From NCBI GenBank assembly GCA_018060515.1, contig JAGOVY010000002.1:1-45777 (forward strand): DNA of 45,777 nucleotides, read 5' to 3'. The number at the start of each line of letters is the position of its first letter. The first letter of the stretch is position 1. The notes under the pieces are model-generated. The model was not told the origin of the DNA, did no database searches, and worked only from the letters and a program-made list of their open reading frames with translations. Below are positions 25,199 to 33,380 of this stretch, one piece after another. This DNA comes from Anaerolineaceae bacterium. GTDB lineage: Bacteria > Chloroflexota > Anaerolineae > Anaerolineales > Anaerolineaceae. Position numbers and translations under genes: made by a program.

Positions 25199-26221
25199 TT
25201 GACTGAAGCACAAATCCACCTGCTGCGCGGAGATGATGCACACGGCATCGCATTGTGGATTAACAAGTTCATCATCAGCCTTGGCGAGAGTTTTGACCCG
25301 TCTATGAACCTCTCGCGCCTTGACGGCAATACCACGAACTTTGACAATATTCAACTCGCCATTTCGACTCTTCCGTTTTTCACCGGCGACCGCCTGGTCA
25401 TCCTTGAAAATGCGATCGAAAAAATCGATAAGGCTCGTATTGATTCCTACACAGCGATGCTTTCCGCTCTGCCCCCCACCACGCAGTTAGTGCTGCTTGT
25501 GGAAGATCGCCAGAAATGGCGCAAAACCGCCCAGGGATGGGAGCGGGTGTGGGAGACGCTGACGCCAACCCACTGGTTGGTAAAGTGGCTGTGCGCGCAG
25601 CCGAAGACAGAGATTGTTGACCTTGGTTTGCCCGATGCCAGGCAAATGGATGCCTGGATTCTAAACGAAGCAAAACGCCAGGGCGGGAAGATTGAACCTG
25701 CCGCGGCAAATGAATTGACCCGCCATACCGCCAACGATACCAGCATCGCCAGCCAGGAAATTGCCAAACTGCTGATGTACGTTAATTTTCAACGGGCGGT
25801 TACACGACAGGACGTGCTTGAACTGGTCTCTGATGAGGGTGCGGTGGATGTATTTGAAATGCTCGACCGCCTGTTGGAAGGAAAAACCAGCGAAGCGCAG
25901 GGTAAACTGCACCGCTTGCTCGATAATGCTTCACCTGAGGTGATCCTTGGATCCTTCGTACATCGATTTCGCCAGTTGATTCTGATTAGCGAGGCGCTTG
26001 AAAGTGGCGGAGACATTGCTGACCTTGCACGTAAAACCGGCATTTTTGCCAACAAAATTGAGAACTATCGCGCAGCAGCGCAGCGCATCGGCATGACCAA
26101 GCTGGAAGCCATGTATAAAAAGCTATTGGAATTCGATGTGCAATCCAAAACTTCTGCCGCTGACCTTTCCACGAACCTTGAACTGTTTATACTGGAAACT
26201 GGGATTTGTTTCGAGAAATAA
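25199..26221 (+). CDS. holA: DNA polymerase III delta subunit
   Basis: Clamp-loader subunit that opens the DnaN ring. The 340-residue protein has the expected order: an N-terminal AAA-like domain beginning QIHLLRGDDAHGIALWINKF, a degenerate nucleotide site as normal for delta, PFFTGDRLVILENA, and a C-terminal collar domain with LLEGKTSEAQGKLHRLLDN. The start codon is TTG, nine bases after GGAG within the end of the preceding gene. The final codons and stop contain a TTTCGAGAAA element. The clamp itself (dnaN) is encoded 16 kb upstream. Confidence 0.9.
   Translation: MTEAQIHLLRGDDAHGIALWINKFIISLGESFDPSMNLSRLDGNTTNFDNIQLAISTLPFFTGDRLVILENAIEKIDKARIDSYTAMLSALPPTTQLVLLVEDRQKWRKTAQGWERVWETLTPTHWLVKWLCAQPKTEIVDLGLPDARQMDAWILNEAKRQGGKIEPAAANELTRHTANDTSIASQEIAKLLMYVNFQRAVTRQDVLELVSDEGAVDVFEMLDRLLEGKTSEAQGKLHRLLDNASPEVILGSFVHRFRQLILISEALESGGDIADLARKTGIFANKIENYRAAAQRIGMTKLEAMYKKLLEFDVQSKTSAADLSTNLELFILETGICFEK
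26209..26218 (+). repeat. TTTCGAGAAA element, copy 3
   Basis: Exact copy that forms the last codons of holA (Phe-Glu-Lys) immediately before the TAA stop. Confidence 0.7.
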
Positions 26222-26248
26222 ATACACATCATCTTTGCGAGGTATATC

Positions 26249-27313
26249 ATGCCCCATTTGTTTGACCCCCTTCAGATTAAAGACATCACTTTACGCAACC
26301 GTGTAGGGCTTTCACCAATGTGCCAGTATTCTTACATCGATGGATTTTCCAACGATTGGCAGGTGGTGCACCTGGGTGCCCGCGCTGTTGGCGGCGCTGG
26401 GCTGATCATCGCCGAAGCCACTGCTGTTGAAGCGCGGGGACGCATCACACCGTTTGATGTCGGCATTTGGTCTGAGGAGCACATAGAACCTTTGCGGCGA
26501 GTGGCGCGTATCATCAAGGCAAATGGTGCCGTAGCTGGCATTCAAATCGCGCATGCCGGGCGTAAAGCATGCGTCGCTCAACCCTGGGCGGGAGGAAAAC
26601 CTGTGCCAGCAGAGAATCCGCTCTGGTGGCAGGTAGTCGGCGCCAGCCCGCTGGCTTTTAGCCAAGGCTATCAATTACCGGTAGAGCTTTCAGTAGATGA
26701 AATTGCCACGATCCGCCAGAATTTTATTGCTGCTGCCAAACGCAGCCTTGAAGCAGGCTTTGAATGGTTGGAGCTGCATGGCGCACACGGTTACCTGCTG
26801 CATTCCTTTTGTTCACCGCTCTCCAATCAGCGCAGCGACCGCTACGGCGGCTCATTTGAAAACCGCATTCGTTTCCTGTTGGAAGTTGTGCAGGATGTAA
26901 GGAAAGTCTGGCCTGAAAGGCTGCCGCTGACTGTGAGAATTTCTGGCACAGAATGGGTGGCAGATGGCTGGAATCTTGATGACTCCGTGGCGCTGGCACG
27001 CTTGCTCAAGGCAGAGGGGGTTGATCTGGTTGATTGTTCTTCAGCCGGAAATCTGCCGCACGCCCCAGTACCGGTAGAGCCGGGGTATCAGGTGCACATC
27101 GCTGAAGCACTCCGCACTGGCGCGGAGATCGCCACCGCCGCCGTCGGCCTTATAACCCAAGTTCAGCAGGCTGAAGAAATCATCAGTCGTGGGCAAGCTG
27201 ATTTGGTGCTGTTGGGACGTGAGATGCTGCGCAATCCATATTGGGCGCTACACGCGGCAAAAGAACTGGGTCAATTCGACCCGGTGCCGCCGCAATACCT
27301 GCGCGCCTTTTAA
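26249..27313 (+). CDS. NADH:flavin oxidoreductase of the old yellow enzyme family (YqjM/XenA-like)
   Basis: FMN-dependent ene-reductase that reduces activated double bonds with NAD(P)H. The 354-residue barrel has Cys25 in SPMCQYS, the FMN-tuning cysteine of the YqjM/XenA class, IQIAHAGRKA, and the substrate-binding pair in LHGAHGYLLHSF (His177, His180). The later FMN phosphate region has VGLI and LLGREMLRNPYWA. It is a one-domain enzyme without the 2,4-dienoyl-CoA reductase C-terminal part. GCGAGG lies before the ATG. A palindrome related to the TTTCGAGAAA element and a terminator follow the stop. Confidence 0.93.
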   Translation: MPHLFDPLQIKDITLRNRVGLSPMCQYSYIDGFSNDWQVVHLGARAVGGAGLIIAEATAVEARGRITPFDVGIWSEEHIEPLRRVARIIKANGAVAGIQIAHAGRKACVAQPWAGGKPVPAENPLWWQVVGASPLAFSQGYQLPVELSVDEIATIRQNFIAAAKRSLEAGFEWLELHGAHGYLLHSFCSPLSNQRSDRYGGSFENRIRFLLEVVQDVRKVWPERLPLTVRISGTEWVADGWNLDDSVALARLLKAEGVDLVDCSSAGNLPHAPVPVEPGYQVHIAEALRTGAEIATAAVGLITQVQQAEEIISRGQADLVLLGREMLRNPYWALHAAKELGQFDPVPPQYLRAF

Positions 27314-27332
27314 TTATTTCTATAAATAATTA
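27311..27332. repeat. Variant palindrome related to the TTTCGAGAAA element
   Basis: TAATTATTT (27311-27319) and AAATAATTA (27324-27332) form a perfect inverted repeat around CTAT. It starts at the stop codon of the oxidoreductase; the core TTTCTATAAA again begins three bases after the stop. Confidence 0.45.
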
Positions 27333-27359
27333 GCGGCTGGAGGATTTCCAGCCGCTTTT
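27332..27359. terminator. Terminator between the oxidoreductase and galE
   Basis: AGCGGCTGG (27332-27340) pairs with CCAGCCGCT (27348-27356) around AGGATTT, followed by TTTTGTTT on the plus strand and TAATTATT on the minus strand. It can serve both converging genes. Confidence 0.8.
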
Positions 27360-27361
27360 GT

Positions 27362-28372
27362 TTAATATTTGAGGATGTCTTCGCGCACCGCACCCCATTT
27401 GAGTGCGTCACTAATTCCATCTTCAATGGAGAGTTCAGCTTTCCAGTGCAGCAGGCGGTAGGCTTTATCAGCGTTGGTGTATGAACCTGCCACATCACCC
27501 GGCCGCGGACCAGTTTCCTTCTTGTTGATGGTCTGTCCGTAAACCACTTCAAATGCATTCACCAGCTCGCGCACGGTTACCCCTCGTCCGGTGCCGAGGT
27601 TGATGACCAGGTAGTTGTCTGCCGGGCTGCCGGCGCGTTCAAAAACCTTATCAAAATCAGCCACCGCATTTACATGCGCCCGCGCCAGATCCCACACATG
27701 AATGTAGTCGCGGATGCCGGTGCCATCACGGGTGGGGTAATTTGTGCCCGTAATCTGAAATTCAGCCTGGCGACCCTGGGCTGTATCAACCAGTTTGCCG
27801 AGCACATGGGTAGGGTGCTGCACGTGGATGCCGCTGCGCATTTTTGGATCTGCGCCGATAGGGTTGAAGTAACGCAGGGCAATTCCTTTCATGTTATAAG
27901 CAGTGCAATAATCCCTTAAAACCATTTCCATCATTAGTTTGGTGCGTGAATATGGGCTGTTAGCATTGAGCGGCGCTTCTTCTGTGACCATAAAACCCGG
28001 CACGATATCATAAAGCGCGGCAGAAGAGCTGAACACGACCTTGCCATAGCCTAACTGGTTGAGGATATGGAAGAACTCAATTGATTTTGAGACGTTGTCT
28101 TGATAATACTCGTAAGGGCTGCTGACGGAATCAGGCACCACGATGAGGGCGGCGCAGTGTACAGTCGCCTGGATGTCAGGATGATCGCGGAAGATCGCTT
28201 TGATTGCGGTCTCATCTGCAATATCCGCATCATAAAAGAGCCTTCCTCGGGTGAACTCTTCCCTGCCCGTGATCAGGGAATCCAAGATAACCGGGGTATG
28301 CCCCGCATCTTCAAGAGCGGAACAAATGGTGCTACCGATGTATCCGGCTCCTCCAGTGATCAAATATTTCAT
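27362..28372 (-). CDS. galE: UDP-glucose 4-epimerase
   Basis: Interconverts UDP-glucose and UDP-galactose with bound NAD. The 336-residue short-chain dehydrogenase has the Rossmann loop GGAGYIGS (7-14), the catalytic SSSAALY region and YSRTK (Tyr141, Lys145), then RYFNPIGADP and GTGIRDYIHVWDLA. These fit GalE better than other NDP-sugar epimerases. GGAGAAAG stands before the ATG. A -10 TATACT preceded by TGG lies at 28416-28421 (complement). It is a single-gene unit ending at a shared terminator. Confidence 0.94.
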   Translation of the reverse strand: MKYLITGGAGYIGSTICSALEDAGHTPVILDSLITGREEFTRGRLFYDADIADETAIKAIFRDHPDIQATVHCAALIVVPDSVSSPYEYYQDNVSKSIEFFHILNQLGYGKVVFSSSAALYDIVPGFMVTEEAPLNANSPYSRTKLMMEMVLRDYCTAYNMKGIALRYFNPIGADPKMRSGIHVQHPTHVLGKLVDTAQGRQAEFQITGTNYPTRDGTGIRDYIHVWDLARAHVNAVADFDKVFERAGSPADNYLVINLGTGRGVTVRELVNAFEVVYGQTINKKETGPRPGDVAGSYTNADKAYRLLHWKAELSIEDGISDALKWGAVREDILKY

Positions 28373-28415
28373 AATCTTTCTCCATGCACAAAAGTCAACC
28401 GTGCTCTTTTTGTTT

Positions 28416-28421
28416 AGTATA
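28416..28421 (-). promoter_or_regulatory. galE -10 box
   Basis: Minus-strand TATACT with an upstream TGG (extended -10), about 44 bases before the galE ATG. The -35 is weak. Confidence 0.5.
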
Positions 28422-28448
28422 CCAGCGTGGGTGCTCGCTTGAGTATTG

Positions 28449-28458
28449 TTTCGAGAAA
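28449..28458 (+). repeat. TTTCGAGAAA element, copy 4
   Basis: Exact copy in the best palindrome of the set, ATTGTTTCGAGAAACAAT. It lies exactly three bases after the stop codon of the DUF3592 gene (28462-28464 complement). Confidence 0.78.
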
Positions 28459-28461
28459 CAA

Positions 28462-28923
28462 TTACAATAAGTACAGAGAAACCAGCATACCAATCAGCCC
28501 AAGGGCAGCAAAAACTCCGCCGATGATCGGAAAAAGTTTCCCACCGCTGGCGCTGGTTTCCAGCGTAGCTTCTTTTGCTTTATCGGGGTTGTAATGCACA
28601 TTCACTCTTGCGCCAGTCGGATAGCGCTCCACGATTTCAATCGCTTTTTTGTAGGCAAGCCGGTTTGCTCCATAAGCCACGCGTCGCGAGGTAAACGTTT
28701 GCCCCATGACGTTGTATTCATACTCTACCAGAGGTTCATACGTCACCGAACTGCCGCCATCTCCATCTGAGCTATGGTGTTCAACGACAGAAGAGCGAAT
28801 GACCCTGCCTGGGATGATTGGCCACAATTGAGCGGTTTTTGCTCTTTTAATAGCCACCAAGCCAATGATGAGAAAAACGAGCCCTACAATGAATATGATT
28901 AATGCAGCAAGGAAAACGCCCAT
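28462..28923 (-). CDS. DUF3592 membrane protein, second of a pair
   Basis: Small membrane protein of 153 residues with an N-terminal helix (FLAALIIFIVGLVFLIIGLV), an extracytoplasmic beta-rich domain and a C-terminal helix. The domain has the DUF3592 features WPIIPGRVI, YEYNVMGQTFTSRRV, YPTGARVNVHYNPDKAKEA. Function is unknown. GGGAGGG precedes the ATG. It lies 23 bases after a paralogue of the same length and is probably co-transcribed with it. The stop is followed by a TTTCGAGAAA element. Confidence 0.82.
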   Translation of the reverse strand: MGVFLAALIIFIVGLVFLIIGLVAIKRAKTAQLWPIIPGRVIRSSVVEHHSSDGDGGSSVTYEPLVEYEYNVMGQTFTSRRVAYGANRLAYKKAIEIVERYPTGARVNVHYNPDKAKEATLETSASGGKLFPIIGGVFAALGLIGMLVSLYLL

Positions 28924-28946
28924 GCGAACCCTCCCGATTGATAATC

Positions 28947-29414
28947 CTAACTCGGAAAAACGAACGCCAAAATTCCAATCATAATCCCAACGACAACAAA
29001 GAAAATGCCCGGAATGAGAGAGCGCAATCCCTCGGTTACTTGCGGCAGAAGAACGGAATCAGCCGGTTTGTTGGGGTTGTAATAAATGACAGGTTCGCTA
29101 TCCACAGCGAATTTTTCGCAGATGTTTGAGGCGGTGATGTAATCATAGGTAGTTTCACCGAAGATGACCGTGCGGCTTTCATACATTTTTCCGTTCACCA
29201 AATATTGGTAAGAAATTTCAGGGATAAAGGCGATACTGGCCTTTCCCGTAACACTGCGGAAGCGGTCTTCAGTGACCTCCGAGGTGAGTACTTTCCCTTT
29301 CGTTTTAGGCCAGGTTTGGGCTGCCTTTGCCTGTATGCGCCCCTTGACCGCTTTAAAACCAAAGGCAATGCCAATAGCGATGAAACCGAGCATGAATAGC
29401 ATGGATCGAAGCAT
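28947..29414 (-). CDS. DUF3592 membrane protein, first of a pair
   Basis: Membrane protein of 155 residues, paralogous to the following gene: an N-terminal helix (MLFMLGFIAIGIAFGF), a soluble part with TWPKTKGKVLTSEV, ISYQYLVNGKMYESRTV and DSEPVIYYNPNKPADSVL, and a C-terminal helix (IPGIFFVVVGIMIGILAF). Function unknown. AGGAG precedes the ATG. The neighbouring galE and sugar transporter genes do not clarify its role. Confidence 0.82.
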   Translation of the reverse strand: MLRSMLFMLGFIAIGIAFGFKAVKGRIQAKAAQTWPKTKGKVLTSEVTEDRFRSVTGKASIAFIPEISYQYLVNGKMYESRTVIFGETTYDYITASNICEKFAVDSEPVIYYNPNKPADSVLLPQVTEGLRSLIPGIFFVVVGIMIGILAFVFPS

Positions 29415-29524
29415 TTAAAACTCCTGATAGCGAGGGTATCTCATTATACTCGTTGACGGCAACTCGCTTCCTGACAATTATTGTTCATCTCAGGAATGGA
29501 TTTCACCGTAAACTCTTTATGCGC

Positions 29525-30829
29525 TTACTCGATCGGTTCAACAACCGATTCAACGGCCGGCGCTTTCTTATCGAAATCCACAAACCACGAAAAAGCAAAG
29601 CTGATCAGCATCATCACAGGCGGAACAATGGTCATCAAGAAGCGGGCAGCCCCTCCAGGGTTCGGCCCCGGGTTGGCACCGCTCTCGAATAAATAGATCT
29701 TGGCAACCAGCAGATACGCAGCACTGGTTAATAAGCCGTTGAGTCGGTTCATGAAGCCCAGCGCATTGGAGATGATCCCTTCACGACGCAGCCCGTGCTT
29801 TTGCGTATCCTCATCCATAATTTTGGCGCCGATTAAGTCCATGGTGGTAATCACGCCGGCAAAACCAAAGCCTACAAAAGCAGAGAAGGCTATTCCTGTA
29901 ACAAGGTTTTGGGCAAAATACAGCGGTACAAAGGCTAATGCCAGTACCGCCAGCGCTGCGCGCCAAACGTGAACCACATGGTGCTTGCGCACCAACCACG
30001 CCCAAAAAGCAACCCCACCGATGGCAATGACCAATACCGCCGCCAACAGGAAGGTAGATTTACCGCTGTCAAGCCCGAGCGCGTACTGAACAAAGAAGGG
30101 TACTGAGGCCAGCACGAGCGCCATGGCGGCACTGTAAAAAGCGCCTACAAAACCGGCGATCCAGAATTTCTTGTTACTGATCAGATCTCTGATTGCTTTC
30201 CACAAACCGGGTTTAGCTTCCAGAGGATCTGGCTCACGCTCGCGGCTGGTGAACACCATATAGAGGATTACAACTGATGCCAGCGCACCGTATAGAATGG
30301 CGGTCAGCCCATACCCCAAAGACTCCGTGATCATGGGGGTGAGTGCGATACTGATAATCATCGCCACCAACTGAAAAGCCTGGCGCATGGCATTGGTTTT
30401 TGCCCGGCTGGCATCATCGCGGAACAACTCCGGGAAAAGGGCACCGTAATTGGCGAGGATGATAGAATCAATTGTTCCGGTAAGGATGAAAAACAACATA
30501 CAGTAAACAAAAATGGAGTTCTCTGCGAGAAAAGCCGGCGGGTTAAAGAAGGCGATTAGCCCCAGTGCCAACAAGGGTGTACCTATCGCGAGCCATGGAC
30601 GACGCCTCCCCCAGCGTGTTCGCGTGCGGTCTGAGAGATAACCGTAAATGGGGTTGTCAATGGCATCAATCACAGCGTAAATCGCCATCATCGTTGCCCA
30701 TTGAGTGGTCGTCACCCCGCGCTCCAGTACGTAAAAGGTGAAGGCAAAGGTTTTAAGCATGTTGATGGGAATGGACATGCCGAAAAAGCCGATGGAATAA
30801 TTGAAAGCCTTCATACGGGATCCGTTCAT
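29525..30829 (-). CDS. MFS transporter, glycoside-pentoside-hexuronide type
   Basis: Twelve-helix cation-coupled symporter of the GPH (MelB-like) group, 434 residues. The first cytoplasmic loop has IDNPIYGYLSDRTRTRWGRRRPWLAIG, the signature of this group with conserved Asp and Arg residues. Likely substrates are glycosides or disaccharides, not decidable from sequence. The ATG at 30829 is preferred to 30844 because GGAGAG precedes it at good spacing. Minus-strand TATAAT at 30886-30891 may be its -10 box. No glycosidase gene is adjacent; galE nearby could be functionally linked. Confidence 0.85.
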   Translation of the reverse strand: MNGSRMKAFNYSIGFFGMSIPINMLKTFAFTFYVLERGVTTTQWATMMAIYAVIDAIDNPIYGYLSDRTRTRWGRRRPWLAIGTPLLALGLIAFFNPPAFLAENSIFVYCMLFFILTGTIDSIILANYGALFPELFRDDASRAKTNAMRQAFQLVAMIISIALTPMITESLGYGLTAILYGALASVVILYMVFTSREREPDPLEAKPGLWKAIRDLISNKKFWIAGFVGAFYSAAMALVLASVPFFVQYALGLDSGKSTFLLAAVLVIAIGGVAFWAWLVRKHHVVHVWRAALAVLALAFVPLYFAQNLVTGIAFSAFVGFGFAGVITTMDLIGAKIMDEDTQKHGLRREGIISNALGFMNRLNGLLTSAAYLLVAKIYLFESGANPGPNPGGAARFLMTIVPPVMMLISFAFSWFVDFDKKAPAVESVVEPIE

Positions 30830-30885
30830 AGGGGTACTCTCCATGCAAAAAGTGGTTTCAAGGTGTCAGCCGGTTTGCTACACTA

Positions 30886-30891
30886 ATTATA
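30886..30891 (-). promoter_or_regulatory. -10 box of the GPH transporter gene
   Basis: Minus-strand TATAAT preceded by CTG, 57 bases before the likely start. No clear -35. Confidence 0.4.
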
Positions 30892-30972
30892 CAGAGTGCT
30901 CGTGTCTGTGATGCAAACATTTTGCAAAATTATTGTGGTCAATAAAAGCAACTTACTACAAGCGGTAGGTTC

Positions 30973-33276
30973 TCAGCGATTAACGATAAAGAGATCAAAC
31001 CCATCTGTAAACAGCCCTATCTTCGCTCCATCCTCCAGGTTCAGCCAGCCCTCAACTGGAGCGACGGCTGCGCTGTTCCACAAAATTGAAGTGGGCAACA
31101 GGTCTTGCCATACACGCGCAGGAATATAGCGAAGGTCCTCCTCGCCCACAACCAACAGTGAGAGGTCATGCAGCGCATCGGGATTGGCAGCCTTGATGAG
31201 CGTGTAATCTACCCCGTTGGGAATGAGCACCTTTACCTCACCATAACTGATCAGCAGCGCAGCGGCGCGATGGCTTTCAGCTGCGATGCGGATTTCCAGC
31301 CCGTTTGGGTAGCGTAGCCCTTGTGCAGATTTCAGCTTGACCGTCTCCATCCCTTGCGGCGCGCTGAAGGGTTTCTGCCCCGCACCTGCCATATAGGTGG
31401 GCGGTGCGAGCACCACCCGCTTCACCGGCAGGCGCTCGTGCAGCTTGCCCAAATTATCTGCAGCGGTGGAGCGGGTGAACCAGACTTCATCGATATGGTA
31501 ACGCCACGGAGAGAGTAAATCGCTGACACCCGCGGCAAGCTCGTTGACGTCTGCCCCAGGGTCGAAAACCAGCGTACGCCCATCAGGAGTGCGTAGCATC
31601 AACACGGATTCATCCCCGCCGCGCAGCAGCGTGAGATGCAGCCTCCCATCTGGACGGTGCAGCAGCATTGAGCCCAACGAAAAACCAGCCAACACCGTGA
31701 GAAATATCAGCCAGTAGGTATTCCCTTTGAATATTTTCTTGAAATAACCCCGAAATATGAAGAGCAGGATGAAGACCAGCACAAACACCAGCAGCCATAT
31801 GGAACTGCCGTGATTAACCGCCAGGCTGCCGCTATTCACGCCGGCAAGCCACACGACCATGCGGTTGGAATAGGCCGCCAACGGCCAGGCGAAGAGCGCC
31901 AGCGCTTTACCTGCGCTCGCGAAAAACGAGCCGGCAACCGCACTAATCCCCGACAAAACCAACAGCGGCGGCTGCGCCGGCAATACGAGAGGATTGGCCA
32001 GCAGAGAAACGTAAGGGATACGGCCAAAATGCCAGGCGATGAGCGGCAGGGTTACCAGTTGGGCTGCCAGGGTAAAGAGAAAATACTCGCTCAGCGGGGA
32101 GGCATACTTGAACGCTTTCTCTTCAGGCAGGCGTGCCTGTAAAAAACCAATCGCCCAAAGGCGTAATGGTTCGGCAAAGAGTACCAACCCCAATGTGGCT
32201 GCGAAAGATAGCTGAAAACTCACATCCCAAGGCAGAGACGGATTGAACAGGCACATCAAAGCGGCAGTGAGCATCAGCGCATTGAGCCCGGAACCACGCC
32301 GCCCAATAAGCTGCCCACCAAACGCGACTATCGCCATGATGGCCGCCCGGACGACAGATGGCGCTCCGCCGACAAAGACAGCGTACAAACCAATCAGTAA
32401 CGAGGATAACAACACCGCCCAATAACGGTTGGAAACCCGGTTGAAAAACCACACGAAGAGGTACGCCAACACCGCCATGTTGAAACCGGAGATGGCAATG
32501 ATATGTGCCGTGCCAGTCTCCTGGTAGGCTTTTTCAAGTTCCTTCGGCAGGTCGTGATCAAGCCCCAGGAGGATGCCGGCGAGCAGCCCGGATTCTGGCT
32601 GCGGGTAAAGCGTGAAAATTGTCTGCCGCGCATGCTCTCTCGCAGCGTAAATCGCACGGCTGAACCAGGCGCCGCGCGTCACACCAACCAACTGCACCGA
32701 ACGCGGGGAATACGCCACAGAAGAAATTCCTTGCCGCGCCAGATAATCCTTATAAGAGAACGACCCACCCTCTGCGGGAGTGAGCAGAGCAGCCTCAAAC
32801 CGCAGTACATCGCCAATGAGCCAGGCGGCATCTGCCGCGAAGCGCGCACGCAGCTTGCCATCAACGCGTCTCACCGCCAGCGCGGGGTCGGTGGCGCGTG
32901 GGTCTTCGATTTCGCTGGCACTCAGCACCAGGTAGACGGCGTCCGCTCTCCGATCGGGCGGTGCGCTAATGCGGGCGGTGATGGTGTACATGCCGCTGTC
33001 ATTGTAATAGGCCAGTGTGTTTTCGTTGATCTCAGGCTGCCGCGCCTGATATCGCAACCCGCCGAGCGCCAGCGCAAGCAACAGCAGACTCACCGGCAGG
33101 CGCAGCTCCGCGCGCAGACTATCAAGTGTACGATTTGATTTTAAGAACGTTCGTTCAGCCAGGAGACCAATCGCGCCAAAACTGGCGCATGCCCACCATA
33201 CCGCTGGGGTAAAGTTGAGCGTCCCGGCAAGCAAGATTCCGGCGAGAAACGCGAGGGAAAGCCAGAGCAGTGGCAT
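30973..33276 (-). CDS. comEC: ComEC/Rec2-family DNA uptake protein with degenerate C-terminal domain
   Basis: Predicted inner-membrane channel for single-stranded DNA in natural transformation, 767 residues. The N-terminus has two helices, followed by an OB-like domain and the competence core with GTAHIIAISGFNMAVLAYLF and about nine helices. The C-terminal 200 residues align in position with the metallo-beta-lactamase-like domain, but the usual DVGQGD reads LRGGDE, the THPHADH motif reads TRSTAADN and the later HHGS region reads GEEDL. Metal-dependent nuclease activity therefore looks lost. GAGG lies before the ATG and a TATAAT at 33304-33309 (complement) is a likely -10. No other competence gene is in the window. 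Confidence 0.88.
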   Translation of the reverse strand: MPLLWLSLAFLAGILLAGTLNFTPAVWWACASFGAIGLLAERTFLKSNRTLDSLRAELRLPVSLLLLALALGGLRYQARQPEINENTLAYYNDSGMYTITARISAPPDRRADAVYLVLSASEIEDPRATDPALAVRRVDGKLRARFAADAAWLIGDVLRFEAALLTPAEGGSFSYKDYLARQGISSVAYSPRSVQLVGVTRGAWFSRAIYAAREHARQTIFTLYPQPESGLLAGILLGLDHDLPKELEKAYQETGTAHIIAISGFNMAVLAYLFVWFFNRVSNRYWAVLLSSLLIGLYAVFVGGAPSVVRAAIMAIVAFGGQLIGRRGSGLNALMLTAALMCLFNPSLPWDVSFQLSFAATLGLVLFAEPLRLWAIGFLQARLPEEKAFKYASPLSEYFLFTLAAQLVTLPLIAWHFGRIPYVSLLANPLVLPAQPPLLVLSGISAVAGSFFASAGKALALFAWPLAAYSNRMVVWLAGVNSGSLAVNHGSSIWLLVFVLVFILLFIFRGYFKKIFKGNTYWLIFLTVLAGFSLGSMLLHRPDGRLHLTLLRGGDESVLMLRTPDGRTLVFDPGADVNELAAGVSDLLSPWRYHIDEVWFTRSTAADNLGKLHERLPVKRVVLAPPTYMAGAGQKPFSAPQGMETVKLKSAQGLRYPNGLEIRIAAESHRAAALLISYGEVKVLIPNGVDYTLIKAANPDALHDLSLLVVGEEDLRYIPARVWQDLLPTSILWNSAAVAPVEGWLNLEDGAKIGLFTDGFDLFIVNR

Positions 33277-33303
33277 GAGACCTCGATGGTATGAGATGAA
33301 TAA

Positions 33304-33309
33304 ATTATA
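33304..33309 (-). promoter_or_regulatory. Probable comEC -10 box
   Basis: Minus-strand TATAAT about 28 bases before the comEC ATG, in the AT-rich gap shared with divergent mrr. The -35 is weak. Confidence 0.4.
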
Positions 33310-33380
33310 GGGGATAATAATCTTTTTGGTTGATATGCTTATATATAAATCCGGGTATATACTTTCTTAAGGAGGATATT

